A stretch of DNA of 64,000 bases from Helicobacteraceae bacterium (GTDB lineage Bacteria > Campylobacterota > Campylobacteria > Campylobacterales > Sulfurimonadaceae). The stretch spans positions 54,753-118,752 of the forward strand of contig CANMJR010000003.1 in assembly GCA_947498025.1 (NCBI GenBank). Reading direction: 5' to 3'. The position numbers and the translations under genes were made by a program. The notes beneath the pieces were generated by a model, which made no database searches, had not been told where the DNA came from, and was given only the letters and a program-made list of their open reading frames with translations. Below, piece after piece: positions 48,178 to 57,625 of the stretch (its first letter is position 1; the number at the start of each line of letters is the position of its first letter).

Positions 48178-50505
48178 TTATTCTTTAACTACCTTTAAAC
48201 TCACAAGATGCAATCCAAGCTGTCTATCATCGCTCCCTTCTAACTCCTCTGCGGGAATGAAAGGTTTTGGCGGAACTATCTCGATTGTGTTTGGGTTGGC
48301 AACGCTGTCAATATTGTCAAAGGAGAGTGTATATTTTCTAGGGCTTTTACGATTTGGTATGAACTCTTTTTGTTGATTTCCTACTTTAACCTTTACCACA
48401 CCGCCTACATTTTCGCCATACGCTCCGCAAACGAGTTCCAATTTAAACTTTATAGGCAGAGGTTTGGCAAAGGTAAATATTGCAGTGGGGTTCATCTGCG
48501 CATCTGTCCATCTCCCAAGCTTATCGGGATAGGAGACCCCCTCAATATTATCCAAAAAGCTCGGATAACCACTCTTTTTAAACATCATTCCATCTTCTAA
48601 TTTTGCGCTATATTTCAATCCGTTATTTTTTAACATGTCAATGTGACTCATAATGGTTGCAAAAGTGATACTGTTTTGGCTTGCAGTATCGTTAAAATCC
48701 TCTATCTTGTACTCTTTGATTTTGTCCATGCCTTTGACGCTATAGCTGCCGCCGACTATGGCCTCCGTTACACAATATTTATGAGACACATTCGTATCAT
48801 AAACATAATTCATCAGGTTACACTCATCCACCCACAAGTACCTATCGTTTTGATTAAATGCTTGCACCTGCGTATATAACTTCCATGTGTAACTGGTTTC
48901 AAAATAGGGCTCTACATTATTCTCTAAGACTCTAAACAGAATAGGGAATTTATAACTATTTTCTCCAAGGGTAATCGTCATTTTTTTAAGATTTATGCCC
49001 AGAGTATCTGCCATTTTTGGGAATTCCCAAAAGCTTAGAATGTCATTTCTCCACTGATTTAATCTTTTATCGTAATCCTCAAAGAGAGAATAAATAGAGC
49101 TATTTTCTCTTAAGTTTCTTCCCAATCCCAAATCTGTATTTACACCCAAAAACGACAGAACTGTAGATGCCACATCAAAGGGAGTTCCTACTTTGTCTAT
49201 AAATTTATATTCACTGCTGTTTGAGTCAAAAACTACAAAAAGATTTTTTCTATTCTTCGGTGATTTTTCCAGCTCTTTACTTGCCGTATTTCGCATGGCT
49301 AAGTGGTCAGAGGTCACTACAATAACCGTATTGTTTCCATGTTTTGAGCTTTTAACCTTTTTTATAAATTGTGCTATAAGCGTATCCGAACACTTCACGG
49401 TGTTTAAAATATCATTTGAACCATCCATATACAAATCTTTTGCACATGCTTTGGATAGCTGCCCGTTTGGATGATGCGTATCTATGGTATGAAGAAAAAG
49501 AGCAAACTTCTCTTTAGTTGAGGAGAGCGACTCAAACTCACTATATGCCATGTCAAGAAGCGAATCATCATACAAGCCCCAGCCATTGAGATATTTCTTA
49601 TCCTGAAGTTTGCTTTGAAGTTCCTCTTTGCCTAGGGCAGTGTCAAAGCCATGTGTTTTATAAAATTTACCGATTCCGGAGAATTTAATACTGCTTCCCT
49701 GCATCATGCTCAAGTAGTAATTCTCTTTTTTTAAAACATCGCCTATGCAGACAGCCTTTGGGTAAAATTTATCTTCTCCTACTCCATCCATAGAGTTGCC
49801 GTCTGAAGTTGTATAAAGAGGAATTCCGCATTGTGTAGAGGTTGTGCCGGCAATAGTGTAGTTTGAGCCTGATGTTTGAACGATGTTTGTAAATTCAACT
49901 CCATGCTCCTCTTTTATAAGTTCACTCAGATGAGACATAAGATTTGGAAAAAGTGCGCTGTCAAAATAGGTTCTCTCTAAACTCTCTGCATAAATATAAA
50001 CTATATTTTTGGAGTTTGTTCCTACGGCTGAATTTTGCGGTTTTTTATAATACTCATAAAAATCATTCGCCTGTTCAAGCGTCATGGTTTGATAGAGATT
50101 TTTCAGGTCAAGAAGTGTTGGATGTGCCACAAATGCCAAAATCAAAAAGCCGTTGTGAATGAATGCCTTTAATCTCTGCGGTTTTGCCAAAACAACACTA
50201 TGAAGATGGTTGTAGTAAAAAAAAGCGGTTACAAAAAGAATTACAAAAGAGGCGAATGCAGCCAATATAAGCAGAGCATACTCCCCAAATCCAGCCTCAC
50301 CCAAACCTAAATTGAGTGTAGCCAAAATAGTATCATTAATCCCATGACCGGTAAAATAACTCGCTACAAAATAGACAATACTAAGCAGACCAAAAAGAAA
50401 AAAAAGAGATGCGTCAAAGAAGATTCTCTTTTTGTTTTTCTCTTTGTACTTCATTGTAAGAATTGCAAAAATAAAAAATAAAAAGGATAATAAAATCATA
50501 TTCAT
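48178..50505 (-). CDS. OpgB/LtaS-like phosphoglycerol transferase
   Basis: A 775-residue membrane enzyme with about four N-terminal helices (to about residue 140) and a periplasmic alkaline-phosphatase-fold domain. Conserved elements are NIVYIYAESLERTYFD (metal Glu), the nucleophile Thr in YTIAGTTSTQCG, DTHHPNG and VVTSDHLAMRN. Homologues move phosphoglycerol or phosphoethanolamine from lipids to glucans or teichoic-type polymers. A C-terminal region of about 300 residues after the fold resembles OpgB more than LtaS. It stands alone, convergent with the nirDL unit; the acceptor cannot be told from sequence. Confidence 0.8.
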   Translation of the reverse strand: MNMILLSFLFFIFAILTMKYKEKNKKRIFFDASLFFLFGLLSIVYFVASYFTGHGINDTILATLNLGLGEAGFGEYALLILAAFASFVILFVTAFFYYNHLHSVVLAKPQRLKAFIHNGFLILAFVAHPTLLDLKNLYQTMTLEQANDFYEYYKKPQNSAVGTNSKNIVYIYAESLERTYFDSALFPNLMSHLSELIKEEHGVEFTNIVQTSGSNYTIAGTTSTQCGIPLYTTSDGNSMDGVGEDKFYPKAVCIGDVLKKENYYLSMMQGSSIKFSGIGKFYKTHGFDTALGKEELQSKLQDKKYLNGWGLYDDSLLDMAYSEFESLSSTKEKFALFLHTIDTHHPNGQLSKACAKDLYMDGSNDILNTVKCSDTLIAQFIKKVKSSKHGNNTVIVVTSDHLAMRNTASKELEKSPKNRKNLFVVFDSNSSEYKFIDKVGTPFDVASTVLSFLGVNTDLGLGRNLRENSSIYSLFEDYDKRLNQWRNDILSFWEFPKMADTLGINLKKMTITLGENSYKFPILFRVLENNVEPYFETSYTWKLYTQVQAFNQNDRYLWVDECNLMNYVYDTNVSHKYCVTEAIVGGSYSVKGMDKIKEYKIEDFNDTASQNSITFATIMSHIDMLKNNGLKYSAKLEDGMMFKKSGYPSFLDNIEGVSYPDKLGRWTDAQMNPTAIFTFAKPLPIKFKLELVCGAYGENVGGVVKVKVGNQQKEFIPNRKSPRKYTLSFDNIDSVANPNTIEIVPPKPFIPAEELEGSDDRQLGLHLVSLKVVKE

Positions 50506-50616
50506 ATAAAAAAACTCCGAAAAAATAGATTAAAATTTATGTGGACGGAATTATAGCGGTAAAAAGAAGATTATATAAAAATGATTTTCAACTCTCTTTT
50601 GGGTTGAAGGAGTAGA

Positions 50617-50907
50617 TTAAATTTTTCTAAAAATCACTCTCACATCCCCACTCTCTAGCTCTTCTATTTCATGAATAAAACTTTTAGCTGTTTTTTCAAA
50701 AAGCGGTGTCGGCTCGTGAAAAAATGTAACTAAGAGCCTCTCATTCTCATTTTTTAACATTCTTAACCCGTTGATTGCGTTTACCATCGGCTCCGGCGGG
50801 CTGCTCTGGGTTGCATCAAACTCATAAAAGAGTAAACCGTCCGCCTCATATTTATAAAATTTCAGTGTTGCTCTTGGGACTTCTACTAACTCTTTTTCCA
50901 TTTTCAC
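50617..50907 (-). CDS. DUF2249-like small protein
   Basis: A 96-residue cytoplasmic protein with the pattern FDATQSSPPEPMVNAINGL then LLVTFFHEPTPLFEK, as in DUF2249/TusA-like domains, which are frequent near denitrification and sulfur genes. The active Cys of TusA is absent. It lies 7 bp downstream of a small gene and probably shares its transcript. Biochemical function not established. Confidence 0.65.
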   Translation of the reverse strand: MKMEKELVEVPRATLKFYKYEADGLLFYEFDATQSSPPEPMVNAINGLRMLKNENERLLVTFFHEPTPLFEKTAKSFIHEIEELESGDVRVIFRKI

Positions 50908-50914
50908 CTATCCT

Positions 50915-51235
50915 CTATTTATACACATAGCGATTCAAATCATTGTTCCATACAAAGTGATTTTTGACTTTTTCAAATGCTTTTAATACTATCGTTTCAT
51001 CGCAACCATTCCCGTAAATCATTATTGGGGTATGACGATATCTGTTATATGAGTTAATCGGATGCAGTAATATTTCTTGCCATGTAAACTCTATTTTGCC
51101 GCTAAATGGCTCAAATGCAACAGTTGAGACTACAGTTCGGTTTGTGACATTGCACTTAAAATAGCAACTGATATGGAATTTATCTACCTTTATACTATCT
51201 ACAAGCTTTATAATATTTTCATAACTCTCATGCAT
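50915..51235 (-). CDS. Hypothetical protein
   Basis: A 106-residue protein I do not recognise, with two Cys in the first half (ISCYFKCNV) and the stretch ILLHPINSYNRYRHTP. Start ATG 51235 is chosen; a longer frame up to 51277 runs into the dispersed repeat and is unlikely to be coding. It probably forms a two-gene unit with the DUF2249-like gene. Confidence 0.55.
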   Translation of the reverse strand: MHESYENIIKLVDSIKVDKFHISCYFKCNVTNRTVVSTVAFEPFSGKIEFTWQEILLHPINSYNRYRHTPIMIYGNGCDETIVLKAFEKVKNHFVWNNDLNRYVYK

Positions 51236-51261
51236 GCACAACTCCAGATATAAGTATGTAA

Positions 51262-51357
51262 ATCTCGAAAAAATCATTTTTTCGTAGCTTTAGGGGGTTG
51301 TAGGGACATTTGTCCCTGCCACCAAAACGGACTTGTTCGTTTTGGTGTGTAACATCA
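51262..51357 (-). repeat. Dispersed hairpin repeat, copy 6
   Basis: Reverse-oriented copy with CGAAAAAAT..ATTTTTTCG, TAGCTTTAGGGGGTTGTAG, AGGGACATTTGTCCCT and CACCAAAACG..CGTTTTGGTG, ending GTGTGTAACATCA like copy 1. The left end is truncated relative to copies 1 and 4. It lies between two minus-strand transcription units. Confidence 0.83.
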
Positions 51358-51388
51358 AGAAAAAGCAACAAATATTCCATGTACAATT

Positions 51389-52372
51389 TTAGAGAGCTAT
51401 CTTTATCTCAAAGCCTTTTTTATCTCCATCAATCAGCCTTACAGAACCGCCATGTGCCTCAGCGATCTGGCGAGAGAGAACAAGCCCTAGCCCATTTCCC
51501 TTCACCTTTGTACTTTTAAAAGCTTCAAACAACTCTTTTTTATCCTCAATAGCAACTCCGCTGTCATAGATGTAAAACCAATGGTGCATCTCATCCGTTT
51601 TGTGGACTACCTCAACGACTCCATCTTCATTCTCATCAAGTTCTATGGCATCAATTGCGTTGATTATAAAATTTGAAAAAAGCATCTCCAGCAGGTCTCT
51701 GTCGGCATTGAGTATAAATTTTTGCTCTGGAAATATAAAGGAGATATCTTTAGAGTGGGCGTAATACTCGATAGCCATGTTTATAGACTCTTTGAGATCA
51801 CTCCACATAAAAGGGGCGATATTTGCCTCAATCCCCTTGGCAAACATCAATGAGGCTTTTATGATTCTATCTATGCGATAAACAGACTTTTGTATCTCTT
51901 CGACTATGGGGATATTCTCCGGAATCACCCTCTTCATCAGAGTAGAGCTTAGCAGCGAAATAGAACCAATCGGGTTTCGTATCTCATGTGAGAGATGTGC
52001 CGCCATCTGCCCCATGGTTGCGAGGTTCTCTTTTCTTTTTTGTTCTGTTATATCTGTTGCGCTTATCATATATTTATCTTGATAGCTTGAGCTTTTTATA
52101 AGAAAGGAGCGCTTATTAAAGTTCACTTCATAATCATCATTTTTAGATTTTAGCAGCTCTAAAAGTTCTGAGAGTGAATTAGCCTGTGAATTTTGCAAAA
52201 AAACACTTCCGTCTTCATTTAAAATCCATACTGCATTGGGCAAAAATTCGACCACCTGTTCAATGGTATTTTGCAGATGTGCATAAGACTCTTTTAAATC
52301 CGTAAACTCCCTCTCAACCTTATAAGTCTGTTCAATTAAAAGATTTAACTCTTCCGCCGTTATGCCTGACAT
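51389..52372 (-). CDS. flgS: FlgS-type sensor histidine kinase
   Basis: A 327-residue cytoplasmic kinase closely like Helicobacter/Campylobacter FlgS, with ENLATMGQMAAHLSHEIRNP (H129), RIIKASLMFAKGIEAN and the ATPase motifs NAIDAIELDENEDG and KGNGLGLVLSRQIAEAHGGS. A PAS-like region precedes the kinase (about 45-105). FlgS phosphorylates FlgR to drive sigma-54 flagellar genes. ATG 52372 is chosen because AAAGGG precedes it and the longer frame to 52477 would overlap the upstream kinase gene. The 13-bp gap suggests an operon with that kinase. FlgR is not in the window. Confidence 0.85.
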   Translation of the reverse strand: MSGITAEELNLLIEQTYKVEREFTDLKESYAHLQNTIEQVVEFLPNAVWILNEDGSVFLQNSQANSLSELLELLKSKNDDYEVNFNKRSFLIKSSSYQDKYMISATDITEQKRKENLATMGQMAAHLSHEIRNPIGSISLLSSTLMKRVIPENIPIVEEIQKSVYRIDRIIKASLMFAKGIEANIAPFMWSDLKESINMAIEYYAHSKDISFIFPEQKFILNADRDLLEMLFSNFIINAIDAIELDENEDGVVEVVHKTDEMHHWFYIYDSGVAIEDKKELFEAFKSTKVKGNGLGLVLSRQIAEAHGGSVRLIDGDKKGFEIKIAL

Positions 52373-52385
52373 GGTAACCCTTTGT

Positions 52386-54128
52386 TCATATCGTGTTCTC
52401 TTCGCTCTTTTTAAGTGGTAGCGTAATTGTAAAACGGCTTCCGCCTTTGATGTTTTGCCATTGAATATTTCCATCAAAATGTTTTTTCACAATTATGAGC
52501 GACATGTAAATCCCCAGACCTGTACCATTCTCACTTTTTGTCGTAACATAGGGTTCTCCCAGCTTATTTATAACAGATTTATCAATTCCACCGCCATTAT
52601 CACTGATACTGATTGTGAGTAAATTCTCTGCACATGAAGTCGCAATATCAATTTTTGCATCCTTAATATTTCGCTCTTTCATGGCATCTTTGGCATTATT
52701 GAGCATATTTAACAAAACTTGAACTAGCTCATTTTGATATGCATACAACTCTATATTGCAATCACCTCTAAAATTGAGGGCTATCTGATTGTTCTCTAGC
52801 AGTTTGCTAACCATACTCTCCAACTTCTCATACACTTTACATAGAACAACTTTTTCTTTTCTTTTTTCAGGTTTAAGGAATGTTCTGAAATCATCAATAG
52901 TGCGGCTGAGGTATTGCGTCTGCTCATTTAATAGATATGTGAGTTGGTATATCTCTTCGGATGAGACCTTTCCACCAAGCTCCAGAGTTACTCGAAGATT
53001 GTTCCCCACCATAGAGATTACACTCAAAGGCTGACGCCATTGGTGGGCTATCATGCCAATCATGTCTCCCATGGCGGCTTGACGGGATTGCGCGAGCATC
53101 AGCTCCTCTTTTTTTTGAATCTCTGTAATATCCATAGTCGAAGCTATTAAAATCCTTTTTGCGCTTTGAACACTTCCAAGAGGCGATAAAGAGCAGACCC
53201 ATGTGAGCTCTTTGCCGCTTTTGGTTGTAACTCTTTTTATGCCCATATCTTTTCTAACACTCTTTTTAAAAAATTCTTCTATATCTAAAGTGCTCATTAT
53301 ATTTTTGCCGCCCAGTGATTTTTGGTTCCATATTTCAAGCGTCGGTAACTCTTTGAGCGTATATCCCGTGAGCTCCTCAAATGTTTCGTTTACCATCAAT
53401 ATTTTTCCATCTTCATCATAAAGCATAATCGGATTAGGTGCAAAACGGATAATATTCTCAAACTCACTCTTTTTCAATTCAAGCTCTGATATCAGCCTCT
53501 TTATTTGAGAAATATCCTGAATTGTGGCGACAAAGTAGAGCGGTTCATTGAGGGTATTGCGCAATAAAACGGTAGAGAGAAGAACCCAGACAATAGCACC
53601 GTTTTTACGGATATATCTTTTTTCCATGTGGTATGCACTGAGTTTATTTTCCAGAAGCTTCTTGATATATTCTAAATCTAAGGCTACATCTTCGGAATGT
53701 GTAATATCTTGAAATCTAAGTTTTAACAGCTCCTCTTTGGTGTATCCAACCAAGTTGCAAAAATAGGGATTTACATCCATCCAAGATCCATCAAGGGCGA
53801 CATGGGCAATTCCTATTTGTGCGACTTTAAATGTCTGCTCATATTTTGTTTGAAGCTCTCTGTTAGAAGCAAGGGATACGAGTAGCTCCTCGTTGGTTGA
53901 TCGCAACTCCTCGTTGGAGGTTCTAAGCTCTTCCACCGTCGTCTGAAGCTTTTCATTTGACTCCTGCAGATCCTCGTTTATTAGTGCCTTACTCTGTTTT
54001 GAAAGTGCCAATTCTTCAGAGATATTTTTTATCTCCTCTTTTGCTTGAAGAAGTTCATTAGTGAAATAATCAAACAGCTCTTCTCGAAGATGTTTTTCAG
54101 TCTTTTGAGTATCTATTAATTTTTGCAT
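52386..54128 (-). CDS. PAS-PAS histidine kinase
   Basis: A 580-residue soluble kinase. A long N-terminal coiled coil (about residues 1-90, with the repeated EELRTSNEELRSTNEEL) leads into two PAS domains (about 95-215 and 220-345), then HisKA with H362 in AHQWRQPLS and an HATPase (ISDNGGGID, GTGLGIYMSLIIVKKH). No membrane helix or receiver. Its response regulator is not adjacent; the downstream gene is FlgS. Ligands of the PAS domains are unknown. Confidence 0.85.
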   Translation of the reverse strand: MQKLIDTQKTEKHLREELFDYFTNELLQAKEEIKNISEELALSKQSKALINEDLQESNEKLQTTVEELRTSNEELRSTNEELLVSLASNRELQTKYEQTFKVAQIGIAHVALDGSWMDVNPYFCNLVGYTKEELLKLRFQDITHSEDVALDLEYIKKLLENKLSAYHMEKRYIRKNGAIVWVLLSTVLLRNTLNEPLYFVATIQDISQIKRLISELELKKSEFENIIRFAPNPIMLYDEDGKILMVNETFEELTGYTLKELPTLEIWNQKSLGGKNIMSTLDIEEFFKKSVRKDMGIKRVTTKSGKELTWVCSLSPLGSVQSAKRILIASTMDITEIQKKEELMLAQSRQAAMGDMIGMIAHQWRQPLSVISMVGNNLRVTLELGGKVSSEEIYQLTYLLNEQTQYLSRTIDDFRTFLKPEKRKEKVVLCKVYEKLESMVSKLLENNQIALNFRGDCNIELYAYQNELVQVLLNMLNNAKDAMKERNIKDAKIDIATSCAENLLTISISDNGGGIDKSVINKLGEPYVTTKSENGTGLGIYMSLIIVKKHFDGNIQWQNIKGGSRFTITLPLKKSEENTI

Positions 54129-54189
54129 GCTATATTCCCCTACATAAAATAACTTTAAAAATATTTACTTTTTCCAACCCTCTATGAGG

Positions 54190-55452
54190 CTAAACTCCAA
54201 TCTCCATTATTATTTTATACAAACTGTACGCATCATCACTTCCGCAAAGCTCCCGCACCGAGTGCATGGCTAGAGTCGGGAGACCGACGTCGATGGTGTC
54301 AATCCCCAGCTTTGCAGCGACTATCGGACCAATCGTTGAGCCGCATCCCATATCGCTTCTTGTTACATAATTTTGTGTCGGTTCATTCAAACTCGAAGCC
54401 ACATTCAAAAATCTTGAGATAGTTTTAGAGTTTGACGCATAGCGCTGATTTGAGTTTACTTTTATTACAACACCTTTGTTAATCTGCGGTGCATGGTTTG
54501 AATCATGTTTGCTTGGATAGTTTGGATGGATGGCATGTGCATTATCAGCACTGATAAAGAGAGACGAGCGGAGCATCTGCGTGAACTCTTCAAAATCGCT
54601 AAACATTCGTTTGAGTGTACTCTCCAAAAACGACCCGCCTGCTCCGGATGCACTCTCGCTCCCAACCTCTTCATGGTCACTTGCGATAAAAAGCATAGGC
54701 GTATCATCACTCACACTGCAAATACTCAGCATGCCGACATAACAACTCAGAAGATTGTCAAGTCTGGCACTCGCTATAAAATCGTCATTTATACCTACAA
54801 AAGAGGCTTTTTGCGTGTCATATAAACTAAGCTCGTTTGCATAAAGTGCAACAACACCTTTTGCTCCCCATGCAATAAGCTCTTGTTTTAAAAACGCATC
54901 AAAATCAAATTCACTTCCACATGCCACGATAGGAGAGATGTCTGTCTGAGCATTCACGCTTTTTTTCTCATTCACTTCTCTGTCCAAATGAATGGCAAGA
55001 GAGGGAATAATGGCAATAACTCTTTTTACATCTATCAAAGCATCTTGTATCATGTTGTTAGAATTAAGGTACGAAACCCGCCCTGCAAGGCTCAAATCTC
55101 TGTCAAACCAAGGATTCAACAAAATCCCGCCATACGGCTCAACCGCAAATTTAATCACACCATCATTCTTTAAAATAGGATTTGGCTTGAGCTTGAGGTT
55201 TGGAGAATCGGTGTGTGCGCCGACCATCACATAATTTTTGTTAAGACGCGGATAGGTAAAAGCAATGATTGAAGAGTCGTTACGAGTCACAAAATACTTT
55301 CCACCCTCTTGCAAATCCCACTTCTGCACCTCAAAGAGCCGAGTAAATCCGGCATTGGCAAACATCCCAGCCATATTCTGCGTCGCATGAAACGGTGTCG
55401 GTGAAGCATCCAAAAAGCCTAGAAGTCCGTCGTTAAAACCTTCTTTTGTCAT
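54190..55452 (-). CDS. M18 family aminopeptidase
   Basis: A 420-residue zinc aminopeptidase (ApeB/aspartyl aminopeptidase family). Metal-binding VGAHTDSPNLKLKP near residue 80, IASDHEEVGSESASGAGG around 250 and the late HSVRELCG histidine are all present. ATG 55452 with AAAGGA 8 bases upstream is the start; the 14 residues before it are not conserved. A decayed copy of its first 31 codons lies upstream of the adjacent kinase gene (57445-57540). Confidence 0.9.
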   Translation of the reverse strand: MTKEGFNDGLLGFLDASPTPFHATQNMAGMFANAGFTRLFEVQKWDLQEGGKYFVTRNDSSIIAFTYPRLNKNYVMVGAHTDSPNLKLKPNPILKNDGVIKFAVEPYGGILLNPWFDRDLSLAGRVSYLNSNNMIQDALIDVKRVIAIIPSLAIHLDREVNEKKSVNAQTDISPIVACGSEFDFDAFLKQELIAWGAKGVVALYANELSLYDTQKASFVGINDDFIASARLDNLLSCYVGMLSICSVSDDTPMLFIASDHEEVGSESASGAGGSFLESTLKRMFSDFEEFTQMLRSSLFISADNAHAIHPNYPSKHDSNHAPQINKGVVIKVNSNQRYASNSKTISRFLNVASSLNEPTQNYVTRSDMGCGSTIGPIVAAKLGIDTIDVGLPTLAMHSVRELCGSDDAYSLYKIIMEIGV

Positions 55453-55490
55453 GTTTATCCTTTGTAATAATATTTTTATATATTTATAAT

Positions 55491-57452
55491 TCAAATGACC
55501 GGTTTAAATAAATTATTTGCCGATAGAGTTATCACAAAACAGGCACCTTTGTCTTCATTATGCCATGTAAGAGTACCACAAAGATGTTTTTCTACGATGG
55601 TACGAGAGATATATAAGCCCAATCCCACACCGTTTAACTCTTTCTTCGTTGTAAAATAAGGCTGACCTATTTTATCTATAATAAATTCCGGGATTCCCCC
55701 TGCATTATCACATATGGAGATAGTAATTGCCTCTTTTGTCTCATCTATTGTTATGTTGATTACAGCTTGTTCGATTTTATTACTCAGTAATACCTCTTTT
55801 GCATTTACAAGAATATTAATCAAAACCTGTATCAGTGAACTTTTGACAATAAACAAATGGCTCTTGCTACTGTTTTTTATATTGAGTGTAATTTTTTCGT
55901 TCTCTAAATTCGCACCGATAATATCAAGAGTACTCTTTAAAACATCCTCTATAGTTGTCTGCTCCGGTGATTGGTTTGGTCTAAAATAGTCACTAAATTT
56001 ACTTATAATCTCAGCAAGTTCTTCTACTTGTTTATTAAGATTTTCTAAAGAGTCTGTTGCTATCTCCTCTCCTAGCGCAATAGATAATATAAGATCGTTA
56101 ATACCAAATCCTATTACGGCAAGAGGTTGTCTCCAATGATGGGAAATCATTGCAATCATATCACCCATAGCTGCCTGTTTTGCCTGTGCAATCATCATAT
56201 CATCTTTGAGTTTTAGCTCTTTTTCCATCTCTTTTCGCTCAGTAATGTCACGAAGTATGCCGATGGCATTCCATAGATTATCCTTCTTGACCGCCGAGAG
56301 TGAGAGCTCTATAGGAAATTCCGTCCCGTCTTTTCTCAAAGCGGTCAGTTCAAGCGTCTTGCCGATAGCTAGACCTTCTCCTGTTTTTTTGAAATGGCTG
56401 AAACCGATTTGATGTGCCGCAAGAAACCTCTTTGGTGTGATAAAGGTATGGAGTATTTGCCCCATCGCTTCTTTTTGGGAATATCCGAATACTTTTTCGG
56501 CTGCCTTGTTCCAATAAGAAATCTTTCCATCATAATCCATCATAAGAATTGCATCTTGGGCTGAAGAGGTGATAGTTCGAAGTTTTTCCTCGCTCTCATA
56601 CAAATTTTGCTCAGCGCGTTCACGTTCAGTTATATCTCTGTCAATGCCGCGGTAGCCTAGCAATTGACCACTCTGATTAAAAAATGGAACACCGCTCGTC
56701 TCCAAAATTTTTAAAGAACCGTCCTTACAAATATTGATGTTCTTTACCGCAGAAAGCGGTGCGCATTTATCAAGGAATTTTTTAAATATATTGCCGACTC
56801 GTTGGGCTTCTTCAGCAGGCATAAGGTCAAAAGGAGACTTCCCGATTATTTCCTGAGGTTTGTATCCTAGCAGCACTTCGATATTTTGGCTGACATATGT
56901 GTACGCACCCTTAGAATCAACTTCCCATATCCAATCACTCGTCGATTCAACAAGTGCTCGGAATTTCTCTTCGCTTTCATACAGTTCTTGTTCCGCACGC
57001 TGACTCTCAGTGATATCAAGACCGATGCAAAGCAGTCCAATTGTATTGTTTTGCGTATCTTTTAGTGTTTTGTTATGCCACTCAATGACCCTTTGCGTAC
57101 CGTCTTTTATAAGAATTGGATTCACAGTGCCGTTCGTTTGGATATCATCAATCGCATTGAGAAATACTTTTTTTGTTTTTTCTCTCTGATCTTCCGGCAG
57201 AAATGTACTGAACCAATCCTTCCATTTAACTTCATCAATAGAGTAACCTGTCAGTTTCTCAACATAGTGGTTGAAGCGAACAATCTTCCCTTCTTTGTTT
57301 AATATCACTATGACTACCGGCGCGTTCTCAATGAGTCTTGTAGAAAAATCACGCTCTTGTTTGAGTTTGTCTTCAATCTCTTTATACTCGGCAATCTCAA
57401 TTTCTAAAGCATGTATCTTTTCTAATGCATTGTTCAAATTTACATCATTCAT
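55491..57452 (-). CDS. Multi-PAS sensor histidine kinase
   Basis: A 653-residue soluble kinase with a short coiled coil, three PAS domains with PAC motifs (about 30-160, 165-285, 290-415), HisKA with H438 in MISHHWRQPLA and an HATPase (ICDNAGGIPE, GVGLGLYISRTIVEKH). ATG 57452 follows AGGAG. Its first codons and ribosome-binding site lie inside a remnant of the M18 peptidase gene, so it probably arrived by insertion or duplication. No partner regulator is adjacent. Confidence 0.83.
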   Translation of the reverse strand: MNDVNLNNALEKIHALEIEIAEYKEIEDKLKQERDFSTRLIENAPVVIVILNKEGKIVRFNHYVEKLTGYSIDEVKWKDWFSTFLPEDQREKTKKVFLNAIDDIQTNGTVNPILIKDGTQRVIEWHNKTLKDTQNNTIGLLCIGLDITESQRAEQELYESEEKFRALVESTSDWIWEVDSKGAYTYVSQNIEVLLGYKPQEIIGKSPFDLMPAEEAQRVGNIFKKFLDKCAPLSAVKNINICKDGSLKILETSGVPFFNQSGQLLGYRGIDRDITERERAEQNLYESEEKLRTITSSAQDAILMMDYDGKISYWNKAAEKVFGYSQKEAMGQILHTFITPKRFLAAHQIGFSHFKKTGEGLAIGKTLELTALRKDGTEFPIELSLSAVKKDNLWNAIGILRDITERKEMEKELKLKDDMMIAQAKQAAMGDMIAMISHHWRQPLAVIGFGINDLILSIALGEEIATDSLENLNKQVEELAEIISKFSDYFRPNQSPEQTTIEDVLKSTLDIIGANLENEKITLNIKNSSKSHLFIVKSSLIQVLINILVNAKEVLLSNKIEQAVINITIDETKEAITISICDNAGGIPEFIIDKIGQPYFTTKKELNGVGLGLYISRTIVEKHLCGTLTWHNEDKGACFVITLSANNLFKPVI

Positions 57453-57540
57453 AAAAACTCCTATTTTGCGTCGCATGAAAAGATGTCGTTGAAGCGTCTA
57501 AAAATCCCAATAAACCTTCGTTAAAATCTTGTTCTGTCAT
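57445..57540 (-). pseudogene. 5' remnant of an M18 aminopeptidase gene
   Basis: A frame of 31 codons starting MTEQDFNEGLLGFLDASTT matches the first 23 residues of the intact peptidase at 54190-55452 (MTKEGFNDGLLGFLDASPT) at about 17 positions, through SFHATQN versus PFHATQN, then diverges and stops. It gives the start region of the adjacent kinase gene. Confidence 0.8.
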
Positions 57541-57625
57541 GCTATCCTATAATTGTGAAATTTATCAATCTCAAAGATAAAAGGCTCTATATGCACTCAT
57601 CTAGTTCATGATAATTATGTAGCAG

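Noticed and set aside
50915..51277. Longer start of the small gene at 51277
   Set aside because: The first 14 codons lie in the dispersed repeat and have no ribosome-binding site; ATG 51235 fits better.
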